NCBI RefSeq assembly: GCF_000510725.1
Contig: NZ_AZNZ01000013.1
Span: 1 to 64,000, forward strand
Length of the DNA: 64,000 bases
Direction: 5' to 3'
Source: Pseudoxanthomonas sp. J31
GTDB taxonomy: Bacteria > Pseudomonadota > Gammaproteobacteria > Xanthomonadales > Xanthomonadaceae
The notes under the pieces were generated by a model. That model was not told the origin of the DNA, did no database searches, and saw nothing but the letters and a program-made list of their open reading frames with translations. The position numbers and the translations under genes were made by a program. Numbering within the stretch: position 1 is the stretch's first letter; each line of letters begins with the position of its first letter. Positions 18,701 to 24,899 of the stretch are shown piece by piece.

Positions 18701-19372
18701 CCGGCCCCGCCCGGCGAGGAGGCGCGCATTGTCCGCGCGCTGCGCAATGCCGGCTATGCCGAGGCCGAGCTGGACGACGGCATCGCCCTGCTGGCCAGCC
18801 TCGCCGGCCACACCCTGACCGTGCCGCTGCCGGAGGGCGTGCGCCTGGCCGAGTTGCCGGAGGCGCAGCGGCGCGCGGAGATCGAGTTCCAGTTCGCCCT
18901 GGCCCCGACCCGCAGCGAGCAGCTGCTGGCCCTGCTCCACCGCCACGGCCTGCTGCGCGGGCGCAGCGGCTTCGGCGGCCGGCGCACGCTCGAGGGCCTG
19001 ATGACCGGCCTGATCGACCTGACCTACCTGCACGACGGACGCTGGTACGTGCTCGACTACAAGTCCAACCGCCTGCGCGGCTACGGCCCGGCGCAGATGG
19101 CCGAGGCCATGGAACACAGCGAATACCCGCTGCAGGCGCTGATCTACACCGTGGCCCTGCACCGCTGGCTGCGCTTCCGCCTGGGCGGGGCCTATGACTA
19201 CGCGTGCGACTTCGGCGGCGTGCGCTACCTGTTCTGCCGCGGCCTGGACGCGGCCGCCGCGGCACCCGACGGTAGCCGCCCGGGCGTGCAGGCCTGGCGC
19301 TTCGAGCCAGCACTGGTGGAGGCGGTGGACGCGCTGTTTGCCGGCCGCGAGCCGGCGGGAGCGGCGGCATGA
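15755..19372 (+). CDS. recB: Exodeoxyribonuclease V subunit beta (RecB)
   Basis: 1205 residues (E. coli 1180). SF1A helicase motifs: Walker A EASAGTGKTFTLA near the N-terminus, VDEFQDTDPRQWRIF (II), GDPKQAIYRFRGGD (III), TLHKSKGLEYPLVFLPF (V) and LLYVGLTRARDAL (VI). The C-terminal nuclease domain has GLIDLTYLHDGRWYVLDYKSN, with the catalytic Asp and the LDYKSN lysine intact. It is the 3'-5' motor and the only nuclease of RecBCD, acting in double-strand-break repair and degradation of foreign linear DNA. The start overlaps the recC stop (ATGA). Confidence 0.96.
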   Translation: MSGARDPFLELDLHGVRSIEASAGTGKTFTLATLVVRLVLERALPVEKILAVTFTEAATQELRARVRRRLVLAADVAAGVVPGTGSADAELTARLLQAHLARSGEDAAAVARRLRAAADGIDQAAVFTIHGFCARVLREHALESGQGFEPPELLANDQGLREAVAADLWRAHATDAATAADLEELWRGGPKALAADLPALARQPRLRPQPPDPAQPDPQPRLEAAARALLEAGLAHGDELREALLAAVAGKVLNNNSYRAAWIGELFDQLRRWCQAGRPEVPFHHDKLGQLQRATLLKCTSKAGAGKTPDSPLCDAVQAYAEAMEAVEAWREARRVALLHRLRTDARRRLATLKRQLRVQTYDDLIDGVAAALDGAHGEALARRLREQYAIALVDEFQDTDPRQWRIFDRVFGAASGEPALFLIGDPKQAIYRFRGGDVETYLAACATAEAAPALDRNFRSRPSVLAAIEALYAQAGAAAFADPRIAFHPVQPGGRRGDGDFLRDGSPAPALTVWQAPPPPVDAKGKRKPWPAGRSRELATDACVAAIHAVLSDARAGRASIDGRPVRPGDIAVLVRKHREATQIRQALAAVGIPAVAAGSQSLFETGEALEVLVLLQALLHGDDDARLRAALATVLVGQDAHHVAALDGDGEAMRQWRHAALGWRERLDQGGPLALLGELCAAQATRLLALVDGERRLTNYLQLAEQLQEAQRQALGLHGLVHWLERAIAQASSNDETQLLRLESDAHRVQIVTLHKSKGLEYPLVFLPFVGIGARPDTPSRCVVVHDAEGPLLQWRLQEQASGWGDAVARHQEACRAEDARLLYVGLTRARDALWLASGEFYNHHATPLWPMLRDPQVLAAALPGSIVLDATPPPASLPWLPAEAEGEVPPARTPGRSLASDWWVYSFTQLARADGAGDTSSAATQPPPGGRDEPAAPEAEAPADEGHDPRFAGSRFGVVLHEVLEYADFAAWRDWRPGDPAPPGEEARIVRALRNAGYAEAELDDGIALLASLAGHTLTVPLPEGVRLAELPEAQRRAEIEFQFALAPTRSEQLLALLHRHGLLRGRSGFGGRRTLEGLMTGLIDLTYLHDGRWYVLDYKSNRLRGYGPAQMAEAMEHSEYPLQALIYTVALHRWLRFRLGGAYDYACDFGGVRYLFCRGLDAAAAAPDGSRPGVQAWRFEPALVEAVDALFAGREPAGAAA

Positions 19373-21237
19373 GCCTGCTCGAGCGCCTGCGCAGCGAGGG
19401 CCACCTGCGCACCCTGGACCACGCCCTGGCCGTGGGCCTGCGCCGGCTCGACCCGGGCACCGCGGACGAGGTCGTGCTGGCTGCGGCCCTGGCCTCGCTG
19501 GCGGTGTCCGCCGGCCACGCCGGCTTCCGCATCGACCAGCCGCGCGCCCTGCTCGACCTGGACCTGGACTGGCCGGACCCGGCGCAGTGGCAGCGCGCGC
19601 TGCAGGCCTCGCGCTGGGTGGCCTGCCCCGGCGCGCGTGCGGACGAAGCCCCCGGCGCGGCGCCGCTGGTGCTGGAGCACGGCCTGCTCTACCTGCGCCG
19701 CTACCGCGAGTACGAGCGCCGCCTGGCCGCGGGCCTGCAGCGGCTGGGCAGCGGCGCCGCAGAGCCGGAAGGCATCGCCGCCCTGGCGCCGCTGTTCGCG
19801 CGGCTGTTCCCTCAGGCGGCCGGCGGCGGCGACCACCAGGCGCGCGCCGCCGCGGTTGCCCTGCTCCACCGCCTGCTGCTGGTCACCGGCGGCCCCGGCA
19901 CCGGCAAGACCACCACCATCGCCCGCCTGCTGGTGCTGCTGGCCGCGCGCGCCGCCGCCGCCGGCCAGCCGGCGCCGCGCATCGCCCTGGCCGCGCCCAC
20001 CGGCCGCGCCGCCGAGCGCATGGCCGAGAGCCTGCGCCGCGCCGCGCGGCTGCTGGCCGAGCAGGGCATCGAACCGGAGCTGCTGGCGCCGCTGGCCACC
20101 GGCGGCCGCACCCTGCACCGCCTGCTCGGCACCATCCCCGACTCCCCGCGCTTCCGCCACGACGCCGCCAACCCGCTGGACGTGGACATCGTGGTGGTGG
20201 ACGAGGCCTCGATGATCGACCTGCCGCTGATGGCCAAGCTGGTGGAAGCGGTGCCCGACGGCGCGCGCCTGGTGCTGCTGGGCGACCCCGACCAGCTGCC
20301 CTCGGTGGAGGCCGGCGACGTGCTCAGCGGCATCCTCGCCGCCGCCGGCGACGGCATGCGCCTGGCCGCCGCCGACGCGGGCGCGCTGCAGCCGCTGCTG
20401 GGCGAGGTCGACCCGGCCGCGATCGCAGCCGATGCCGCCGTGCCCTTCCCTGCCCGCCACGTGCACCTGGTGCGCGGCTGGCGCCAGTCGGCCGCGCTGG
20501 ACCTGGCGCCGCTGGCCGCCGCGGTGCGCAGCGGCGACGGCGAACGCGCGCTGGCGCTGCTGCGCGAGGGCAGGCTCGACGGCGTGCACTACCACGCCGA
20601 CGCCGCCGACCTGCTGCAGGACCCGGCCCGGCGCGAGCACTTCCTCGCCCACTGGACCGCCCTGGCCCAGGCGCCCACGCCCGCCGAGGCCCTGGCCCTG
20701 GCCGGACGCCTGCGCATCCTCACCGCGGTGCGCGAAGGCCCGCAGGGCGCGCGCGGGCTCAACACCCGGATCGAGGCGTTGCTGGCCGAGCGCCTGGCCC
20801 AGCAGCAGCCGCGCACGCGCAGCGACGGTTTCTTCCACGGCCGCCTGCTGCTGGTCACCGAGAACCACTACCGCCACGGCTTGTTCAACGGCGACATCGG
20901 CATCTGCCTGCGCGACGACCGCGGCCAGCTGATGGCCTGGTTCCCGGGCGCCACGCCCGACGCTCCGCGCGCGTTCCATCCGGCCACCCTGCCCGCCCAC
21001 GACAGCGCCTTCGCCATGACCGTGCACAAGGCCCAGGGCTCGGAGTTCGACGAGGTGTGGCTGGTGCTGCCGGGCAAGGACAGCCGCGTGCTCTCGCGCG
21101 AACTGGTCTACACCGGCCTGACCCGCGCCCGCGATGCGCTGCACCTGTGCGCCGACCCGGCGATCCTGGCCCTGGCGCTGTCGCGCCACGTCAGCCGCGT
21201 GTCCGGGCTGGCCTGGCGCCTGGGCGCCGGGGACTGA
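19369..21237 (+). CDS. recD: Exodeoxyribonuclease V subunit alpha (RecD)
   Basis: 622 residues (E. coli 608). It is an SF1B helicase with Walker A VTGGPGTGKTTTIARLL, motif II VVVDEASMIDLPLM, GDPDQLPSVEAGDVL, and the C-terminal MTVHKAQGSEFDEVWLVLP and YTGLTRARDALHL. It is the fast 5'-3' motor of RecBCD. The start overlaps the recB stop by four bases, so recC-recB-recD form one coupled operon in the standard order. Confidence 0.96.
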   Translation: MSLLERLRSEGHLRTLDHALAVGLRRLDPGTADEVVLAAALASLAVSAGHAGFRIDQPRALLDLDLDWPDPAQWQRALQASRWVACPGARADEAPGAAPLVLEHGLLYLRRYREYERRLAAGLQRLGSGAAEPEGIAALAPLFARLFPQAAGGGDHQARAAAVALLHRLLLVTGGPGTGKTTTIARLLVLLAARAAAAGQPAPRIALAAPTGRAAERMAESLRRAARLLAEQGIEPELLAPLATGGRTLHRLLGTIPDSPRFRHDAANPLDVDIVVVDEASMIDLPLMAKLVEAVPDGARLVLLGDPDQLPSVEAGDVLSGILAAAGDGMRLAAADAGALQPLLGEVDPAAIAADAAVPFPARHVHLVRGWRQSAALDLAPLAAAVRSGDGERALALLREGRLDGVHYHADAADLLQDPARREHFLAHWTALAQAPTPAEALALAGRLRILTAVREGPQGARGLNTRIEALLAERLAQQQPRTRSDGFFHGRLLLVTENHYRHGLFNGDIGICLRDDRGQLMAWFPGATPDAPRAFHPATLPAHDSAFAMTVHKAQGSEFDEVWLVLPGKDSRVLSRELVYTGLTRARDALHLCADPAILALALSRHVSRVSGLAWRLGAGD

Positions 21238-21355
21238 ACGCGGCGCGCCCCAGGCGCGGCGGCGTGCCATCGCCCGGCGCGTCCTGATCCGGCCTGCACG
21301 CGCCACGTGCTGGCATGGGCGCGTGCCCGGGCGGCGGGCGTGCGAGGAGACGGCC

Positions 21356-21592
21356 ATGAAGCCATACCGCGGCAACGACGGGGATTCGGGCGTGGACGCC
21401 TACGAATGCGGGCCCGGCTGGATCGAGGTGCGGTTCCGCCGCGGCGGCACCTACCGCTACGACGCGCGCCACCCCGGCAGCGAACACGTGCTGGAGATGC
21501 AGCGCCTGGCCGAGGCCGGCGACGGGCTCAACACCTATATCAACCAGTTCGTGCGCGACGACTTCGCGGCCCGCCAGTCGCTGGACCCCTGA
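21356..21592 (+). CDS. Small KTSC-like hypothetical protein
   Basis: 78 residues, acidic-basic mixed, no signal peptide or membrane segment. The middle (WIEVRFRRGGTYRYDA) resembles the strand pair of KTSC-type small domains (RYD plus a G-x-Y-x-Y strand), followed by a helix (HVLEMQRLAEAGDGLNTYIN). The ribosome site GAGGAG at 21343-21348 fixes the start. It lies 118 bases after recD on the same strand. The function is unknown; the KTSC link is a resemblance only. Confidence 0.7.
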   Translation: MKPYRGNDGDSGVDAYECGPGWIEVRFRRGGTYRYDARHPGSEHVLEMQRLAEAGDGLNTYINQFVRDDFAARQSLDP

Positions 21593-21634
21593 GCGGCCCC
21601 CCCATTGCGCGGCCCCCGGGACTGGAGGAACATC

Positions 21635-21650
21635 TGTGAACTACGTCACG
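21635..21650. promoter_or_regulatory. CRP/Clp-like half-palindrome
   Basis: TGTGA-ACTACG-TCACG matches the CRP consensus TGTGA-N6-TCACA at nine of ten positions. It lies 49 bases before the start of the first microprotein gene at 21699. Xanthomonads use the CRP homologue Clp with a similar site, so this is a plausible operator. Confidence 0.35.
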
Positions 21651-21698
21651 GATATGCCCCGGCCGGGGCGACGCATAGCGATCAGGGGGAGATCGTCC

Positions 21699-21812
21699 AT
21701 GGAACGCCTGTCCAAGCTGCTGTGCCTGCTGGGGATCCATCGCTACACCAAGCCGACGCATGACGGTGGCCTACGCTGCCGTTGCCGCCGGGTCCGCTAC
21801 CAGCTGCGCTAG
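21699..21812 (+). CDS. Microprotein A (paralogue of the gene at 21973)
   Basis: 37 residues. The sequence has a hydrophobic start with LLCLLGIHRY, a short linker and an Arg/Cys-rich end RCRCRRVRYQLR. A ribosome site AGGGGGA at 21684-21690 sits 8 bases before the ATG. The next small gene, 160 bases away, encodes a clearly related 38-residue protein, which argues that both are real. The pattern Cys-Leu-Leu-Gly-x-His-Arg-Tyr plus Cys-x-Cys could bind a metal ion and loosely recalls small prophage DUF1660-type proteins. Function unknown. Confidence 0.6.
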   Translation: MERLSKLLCLLGIHRYTKPTHDGGLRCRCRRVRYQLR

Positions 21813-21972
21813 GACGCGCTGCCGCCGCTTCCGCGGCGCGGGCAAATTGAGACAAAGCCGATTCCGTGACGCAGCGGCGGACGCGATGCTCGTCCCATGC
21901 ACGGCGGTCACCCGTCACGGTCCGGTGGGCCGGGCGGGAGCGTGGCCGGGCGTGCGCCAGGGGATCGCAGCC

Positions 21973-22089
21973 ATGTTGCGCCTGATCTCGACGGTACTTT
22001 GCCTGCTGGGTTTCCATCGCTACGAGCTGCCGACCCGCGACGGCGGGATGCGCTGCCGTTGCCGGCGCGTGCGCTACCTGCTGCTTTGA
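21973..22089 (+). CDS. Microprotein B (paralogue of the gene at 21699)
   Basis: 38 residues. It aligns with microprotein A without gaps over most of its length: CLLG-[IF]-HRY, then a proline, DGG, and the shared block RCRCRRVRY. An AGGGGA ribosome site lies 8 bases before the ATG, the same arrangement as in the first gene. Differences fall mostly at non-motif positions, as expected for an old tandem duplication under protein-level selection. Function unknown. Confidence 0.6.
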   Translation: MLRLISTVLCLLGFHRYELPTRDGGMRCRCRRVRYLLL

Positions 22090-22202
22090 CGGCGGCACGC
22101 GCGTAGCGGGATCCAGCCGTGGGCGGGGAAGGCCATTGCCGGCGCCCGGCGCCGGCAGGGGCCTTTGCACGCACGCCCATGCGCGCCAGTCACGCCGCGG
22201 CC

Positions 22203-22697
22203 TCAGCGCAACAGTTCCGCCAGCGCCCAGGTGTCGAGGAAGGCGATCACCCGCACGATCCGGCCTTCGCGCAGCTGCATGTGCCAGGCATAGCGATTGC
22301 GGTAGGTCCCGCCATCGCGGGTGGTGGCCTGGCCGGACCAGACCACCACCACCATGTCGTCCTGCGCCAGCACCTGTTCCACCGTCGGCACGATCGGCGT
22401 GGCCAGGCGCGCGCCGATCGGCGCCACCGCCTGTTCCAGGAACTGCGCGCGCGAGCGGTACACGCCGGAAACCGGGCTGGTGCCGGCCACGGTCCATTCC
22501 ACGTCCTCGTGCAGCAGGTCGAACACGCTGCCGCGGCCGTCGCGCCAGGCGGCAAAGGCCTCGCGCACCCGCGCGGCATTGGCCGCCGCATCGGAGGCGG
22601 GGGGATCGGCCACCGGCGCGGCGGCGGCGGGCACGGCGGACGCCAGGGCAAGCGCGCAGCCGATGGCCAGGCGCCAGGGCAGGGAGCGGATGGGCAT
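22203..22697 (-). CDS. Secreted nuclear transport factor 2/SnoaL-like protein
   Basis: 164 residues: signal peptide (RLAIGCALALASAVPAAAA, cut near residue 27), then an NTF2-like fold with VREAFAAWRDGRGSVFDLLHEDVEWTV, RAQFLEQAV, and the end REGRIVRVIAFLDTWALAELL. The start at 22697 has AGGAGGA six bases upstream; an ATG at 22715 is less likely. It is the third gene of the LysR-linked operon, 24 bases after the SDR gene. A periplasmic ligand-binding or isomerase-type role is possible; the substrate is unknown. Confidence 0.75.
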   Translation of the reverse strand: MPIRSLPWRLAIGCALALASAVPAAAAPVADPPASDAAANAARVREAFAAWRDGRGSVFDLLHEDVEWTVAGTSPVSGVYRSRAQFLEQAVAPIGARLATPIVPTVEQVLAQDDMVVVVWSGQATTRDGGTYRNRYAWHMQLREGRIVRVIAFLDTWALAELLR

Positions 22698-22721
22698 GGG
22701 GATCCTCCTGTGCATGCATGC

Positions 22722-23459
22722 TCAGGCCGGGTGCGCCACCGGGCGCACGACGATGTCGCTGGTGTCCACGTCCTCCGGCTGGGCGATGGCGTGGGCAATG
22801 GCGTTGGCGATCGCCTCGGGCCGGAGCGCGACCTTGCGGAACTCGGCCATGGCGCGGGCCGCGTCCGCATCGGTGATGGTCGCGGCCAGCTCCGACTCGA
22901 CCACGCCCGGATAGACGCAGGTGACGCGGATGCGGTCGTTCTCCTGGCGCAGGCCCTCGGAGATCGCGCGCACCGCGAACTTGGTGCCGCAGTACACCGC
23001 CGCGGTCGGCATCGCGTACAGCCCGCCGATCGAGGAAACGTTGATGACGTGGCCGCTGCCTTGCGCCTGCATCGTCGGCAGCACCGCGGCGATGCCGTAC
23101 AGCACGCCGCGCACGTTGACGTCGAGCATGGCGTCCCACTCCTCGACCTTCAGCGCCGCCATCGGCGACAGCGGCATGATGCCGGCGTTGTTGACCAGTA
23201 CGTCGATGCGGCCGAAGCGCTGCAGCGCGTGTTCGGCGAAGGCCTGCATGCTGGCGCGGTTGGCCACGTCCAGTTCGCGGGCGCTGGCGCTGCCGCCGGT
23301 GGCGGCGATCGCCTCGGCCAGCCGTTGCAGGCGGTCCAGGCGGCGCGCGCCCAGCACCACGCGCGCGCCACGCGCGGCGAGCACGCGCGCGGTGGCCTCG
23401 CCGATGCCGCTGCTGGCGCCGGTGACCAGCACCACCTTGCCGTGGATGTTGTCGTTCAT
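22722..23459 (-). CDS. SDR family oxidoreductase
   Basis: 245 residues, classical SDR of the YdfG/serine-dehydrogenase-like branch: TGASSGIGEATARVLAARGA, NNAGIMPLSP, the Ser-Ser-Ile-Gly segment and VYCGTKFAVRA (active-site Tyr and Lys), then CVYPGVVESELA. It is the second gene of the operon, 23 bases after the Atu4866-domain gene. With the divergent LysR regulator the group resembles stress-inducible oxidoreductase clusters; the substrate is unknown. Confidence 0.85.
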   Translation of the reverse strand: MNDNIHGKVVLVTGASSGIGEATARVLAARGARVVLGARRLDRLQRLAEAIAATGGSASARELDVANRASMQAFAEHALQRFGRIDVLVNNAGIMPLSPMAALKVEEWDAMLDVNVRGVLYGIAAVLPTMQAQGSGHVINVSSIGGLYAMPTAAVYCGTKFAVRAISEGLRQENDRIRVTCVYPGVVESELAATITDADAARAMAEFRKVALRPEAIANAIAHAIAQPEDVDTSDIVVRPVAHPA

Positions 23460-23482
23460 GGCGGGAACTCCGGTTGGGGGTG

Positions 23483-23806
23483 TCAGTCCGCGCGGAAGGC
23501 GGAGGCGGCCGGCACCCGGCGCAGGACCATGCCGGCGTGGTACAGCACGCCGTCGATGAACTCGCCATCGGCGGAAAAGCCGGTGTCGTCCAGGTAGTCG
23601 ATGTGGTTGCCGCGGATCGTGTAGCGGCCCTGGTAGGCGCTGCGGCGCAGGCCGCGGGCCTCGTCGTAGCGGCCGTCGGCGCGCAGTTCGTGGCGGATGT
23701 AGCCGTCGTCGCTCACCCACATCCCGACGTAGGGGTGGGGCACGGACGGGGCCGTGGAGGCGGACGCAGGGACGCGGTGGGAAGCGGGAGAGGGAGCAGG
23801 GGCCAT
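23483..23806 (-). CDS. Atu4866-domain protein
   Basis: 107 residues. After a variable Pro/Ala/Ser-rich start, residues 25-98 form the small beta-rich Atu4866 domain: YVGMWVSDDGYIRHELRADG, YDEARG, AYQGRYTIRGNHIDYLDDTG and GEFIDGVLYHAGM. The domain is common next to LysR regulators and SDR genes, but its function is unknown. It is the first gene of the operon and is divergent from lysR, with a 114-base intergenic region carrying palindromes. Confidence 0.8.
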   Translation of the reverse strand: MAPAPSPASHRVPASASTAPSVPHPYVGMWVSDDGYIRHELRADGRYDEARGLRRSAYQGRYTIRGNHIDYLDDTGFSADGEFIDGVLYHAGMVLRRVPAASAFRAD

Positions 23807-23823
23807 GGGGATTCTCCGTCGGG

Positions 23824-23837
23824 GGGTGGAACCACCC
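23824..23837. promoter_or_regulatory. Inverted repeat in the Atu4866 leader
   Basis: GGGTGG-AA-CCACCC is a perfect inverted repeat 18 bases upstream of the Atu4866-domain start. It could be an operator or a leader hairpin. Confidence 0.35.
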
Positions 23838-23884
23838 TAGGCCGGCGCCAGTGTCCACGGAATTCCCCCGGAACTGGACGTGGT

Positions 23885-23905
23885 GGTTAGATTGGCTAAC
23901 CAATC
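23885..23905. promoter_or_regulatory. LysR-type operator, two overlapping inverted repeats
   Basis: GGTTAG-N5-CTAACC (23885-23901) overlaps GATTGG-N4-CCAATC (23890-23905), and together they give the LysR box form T-N11-A. The site lies 16 bases before the lysR start and 79 bases from the divergent operon, as expected for autoregulation plus control of the neighbour. Confidence 0.6.
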
Positions 23906-23920
23906 CCCCAGGAGCCCGCC

Positions 23921-24826
23921 ATGCAGCCGGACCTCAACCTGTTGCACCTGTTCCGGGCGGTGGCCGAGTCGCGCAATTTCCGCGCCGCCGCCGACCGCCT
24001 GGGGGTGACCCGCTCGGCCGTCAGCCAGGGCGTGCGCCGGCTGGAGGATGCGCTGGGCGTGGCCCTGGTGCAGCGCTCCACCCGCAGCGTGCGCCTGACC
24101 GAGGCCGGCGAGCGCCTGCACGCCCAGGTGGCCGGGGCGTTGTCCACCCTGGCCACGGCGCTGGAGGAGGCCGGCGGCGACGCCAGTCCGCGCGGCGTGC
24201 TCAGGGTGGCGGTCGCCTCGATCGCCGAGCCGTTCCTGTCCGGCCCGCTGGTGGCCTCGTTCGTGCAGGCCTACCCGCACATCACCCTGGACGTGACCGT
24301 GACCGACGAGGAGTTCGACATCGTCGCCGCCGGCTTCGATGCCGGCGTACGCCTGGGCGAGGTGATCGAGCAGGACATGGTCGCCGTGCCACTGGGCGGG
24401 CCGCAGTGCGAGCTGGCGGTGGCTGCCCCGTCCTACCTGGCCGCGCACGGCGTGCCGGTGCATCCGCGCGAGCTGGTGCGGCACCGCTGCATCGGCTGGC
24501 GCGCGCGCCCGGAGCTGGCGCCGTACCGCTGGGAGTTCGTCGAGGACGGGCGCCCGTTCGACGTGCAGGTCGAGCCGCAGCTGACCACCAACGACCTGTC
24601 GCTGATGATCCGCGCCGCGCTGGCTGGCGCCGGCATCACCTTCGCCCCGGAGGCCTGCTTCCGCCCCTGGCTGGAGCGCGGCGAACTGGTGCCGCTGCTG
24701 CGGGACTACCTGCCGCCGTTCCCCGGTTTCTACCTGTACTTTCCCGCCCGCCGCCACACCCCGCCGCGGCTGCGCGCGCTGGTGGACCACGTGAAGGCCG
24801 CCGCGACGCGGCGCGACCCAACCTAA
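23921..24826 (+). CDS. LysR family transcriptional regulator
   Basis: 301 residues. The N-terminal winged helix-turn-helix is clear (LNLLHLFRAVAESRNFRAAADRL, then VTRSAVSQGVRRLEDALGVALVQRSTRSVRLTEAGERL). It is followed by the periplasmic-binding-like effector domain (from about residue 90) with GFDAGVRLGE and GAGITFAPE. It belongs to the branch that usually controls divergent oxidoreductase genes. A palindrome in its own promoter region supports autoregulation and control of the adjacent three-gene operon. The effector is unknown. Confidence 0.9.
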   Translation: MQPDLNLLHLFRAVAESRNFRAAADRLGVTRSAVSQGVRRLEDALGVALVQRSTRSVRLTEAGERLHAQVAGALSTLATALEEAGGDASPRGVLRVAVASIAEPFLSGPLVASFVQAYPHITLDVTVTDEEFDIVAAGFDAGVRLGEVIEQDMVAVPLGGPQCELAVAAPSYLAAHGVPVHPRELVRHRCIGWRARPELAPYRWEFVEDGRPFDVQVEPQLTTNDLSLMIRAALAGAGITFAPEACFRPWLERGELVPLLRDYLPPFPGFYLYFPARRHTPPRLRALVDHVKAAATRRDPT

Positions 24827-24899
24827 GGCACCCGCGTACGCCCGCCCCGGCCACTATGCTGGGCGATCGCATCCGTGCGACCCCCGAATGGAGACTGCC

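Noticed and set aside
15503-19162. 1200-codon minus-strand open frame opposite recB
   Set aside because: It has no family features and the composition of an antisense shadow; recB on the other strand has all helicase and nuclease motifs.
18531-21375. Minus-strand open frames opposite recB-recD
   Set aside because: Arg/Pro/Ala or Gln/Gly/Ala low complexity, no ribosome sites; they overlap complete helicase genes.
24888-24899. ATG at 24888 as start of the M13 peptidase
   Set aside because: GGAGA lies inside this stretch and is well placed for the TTG at 24900, which gives a cleaner signal peptide. The ATG cannot be fully excluded.
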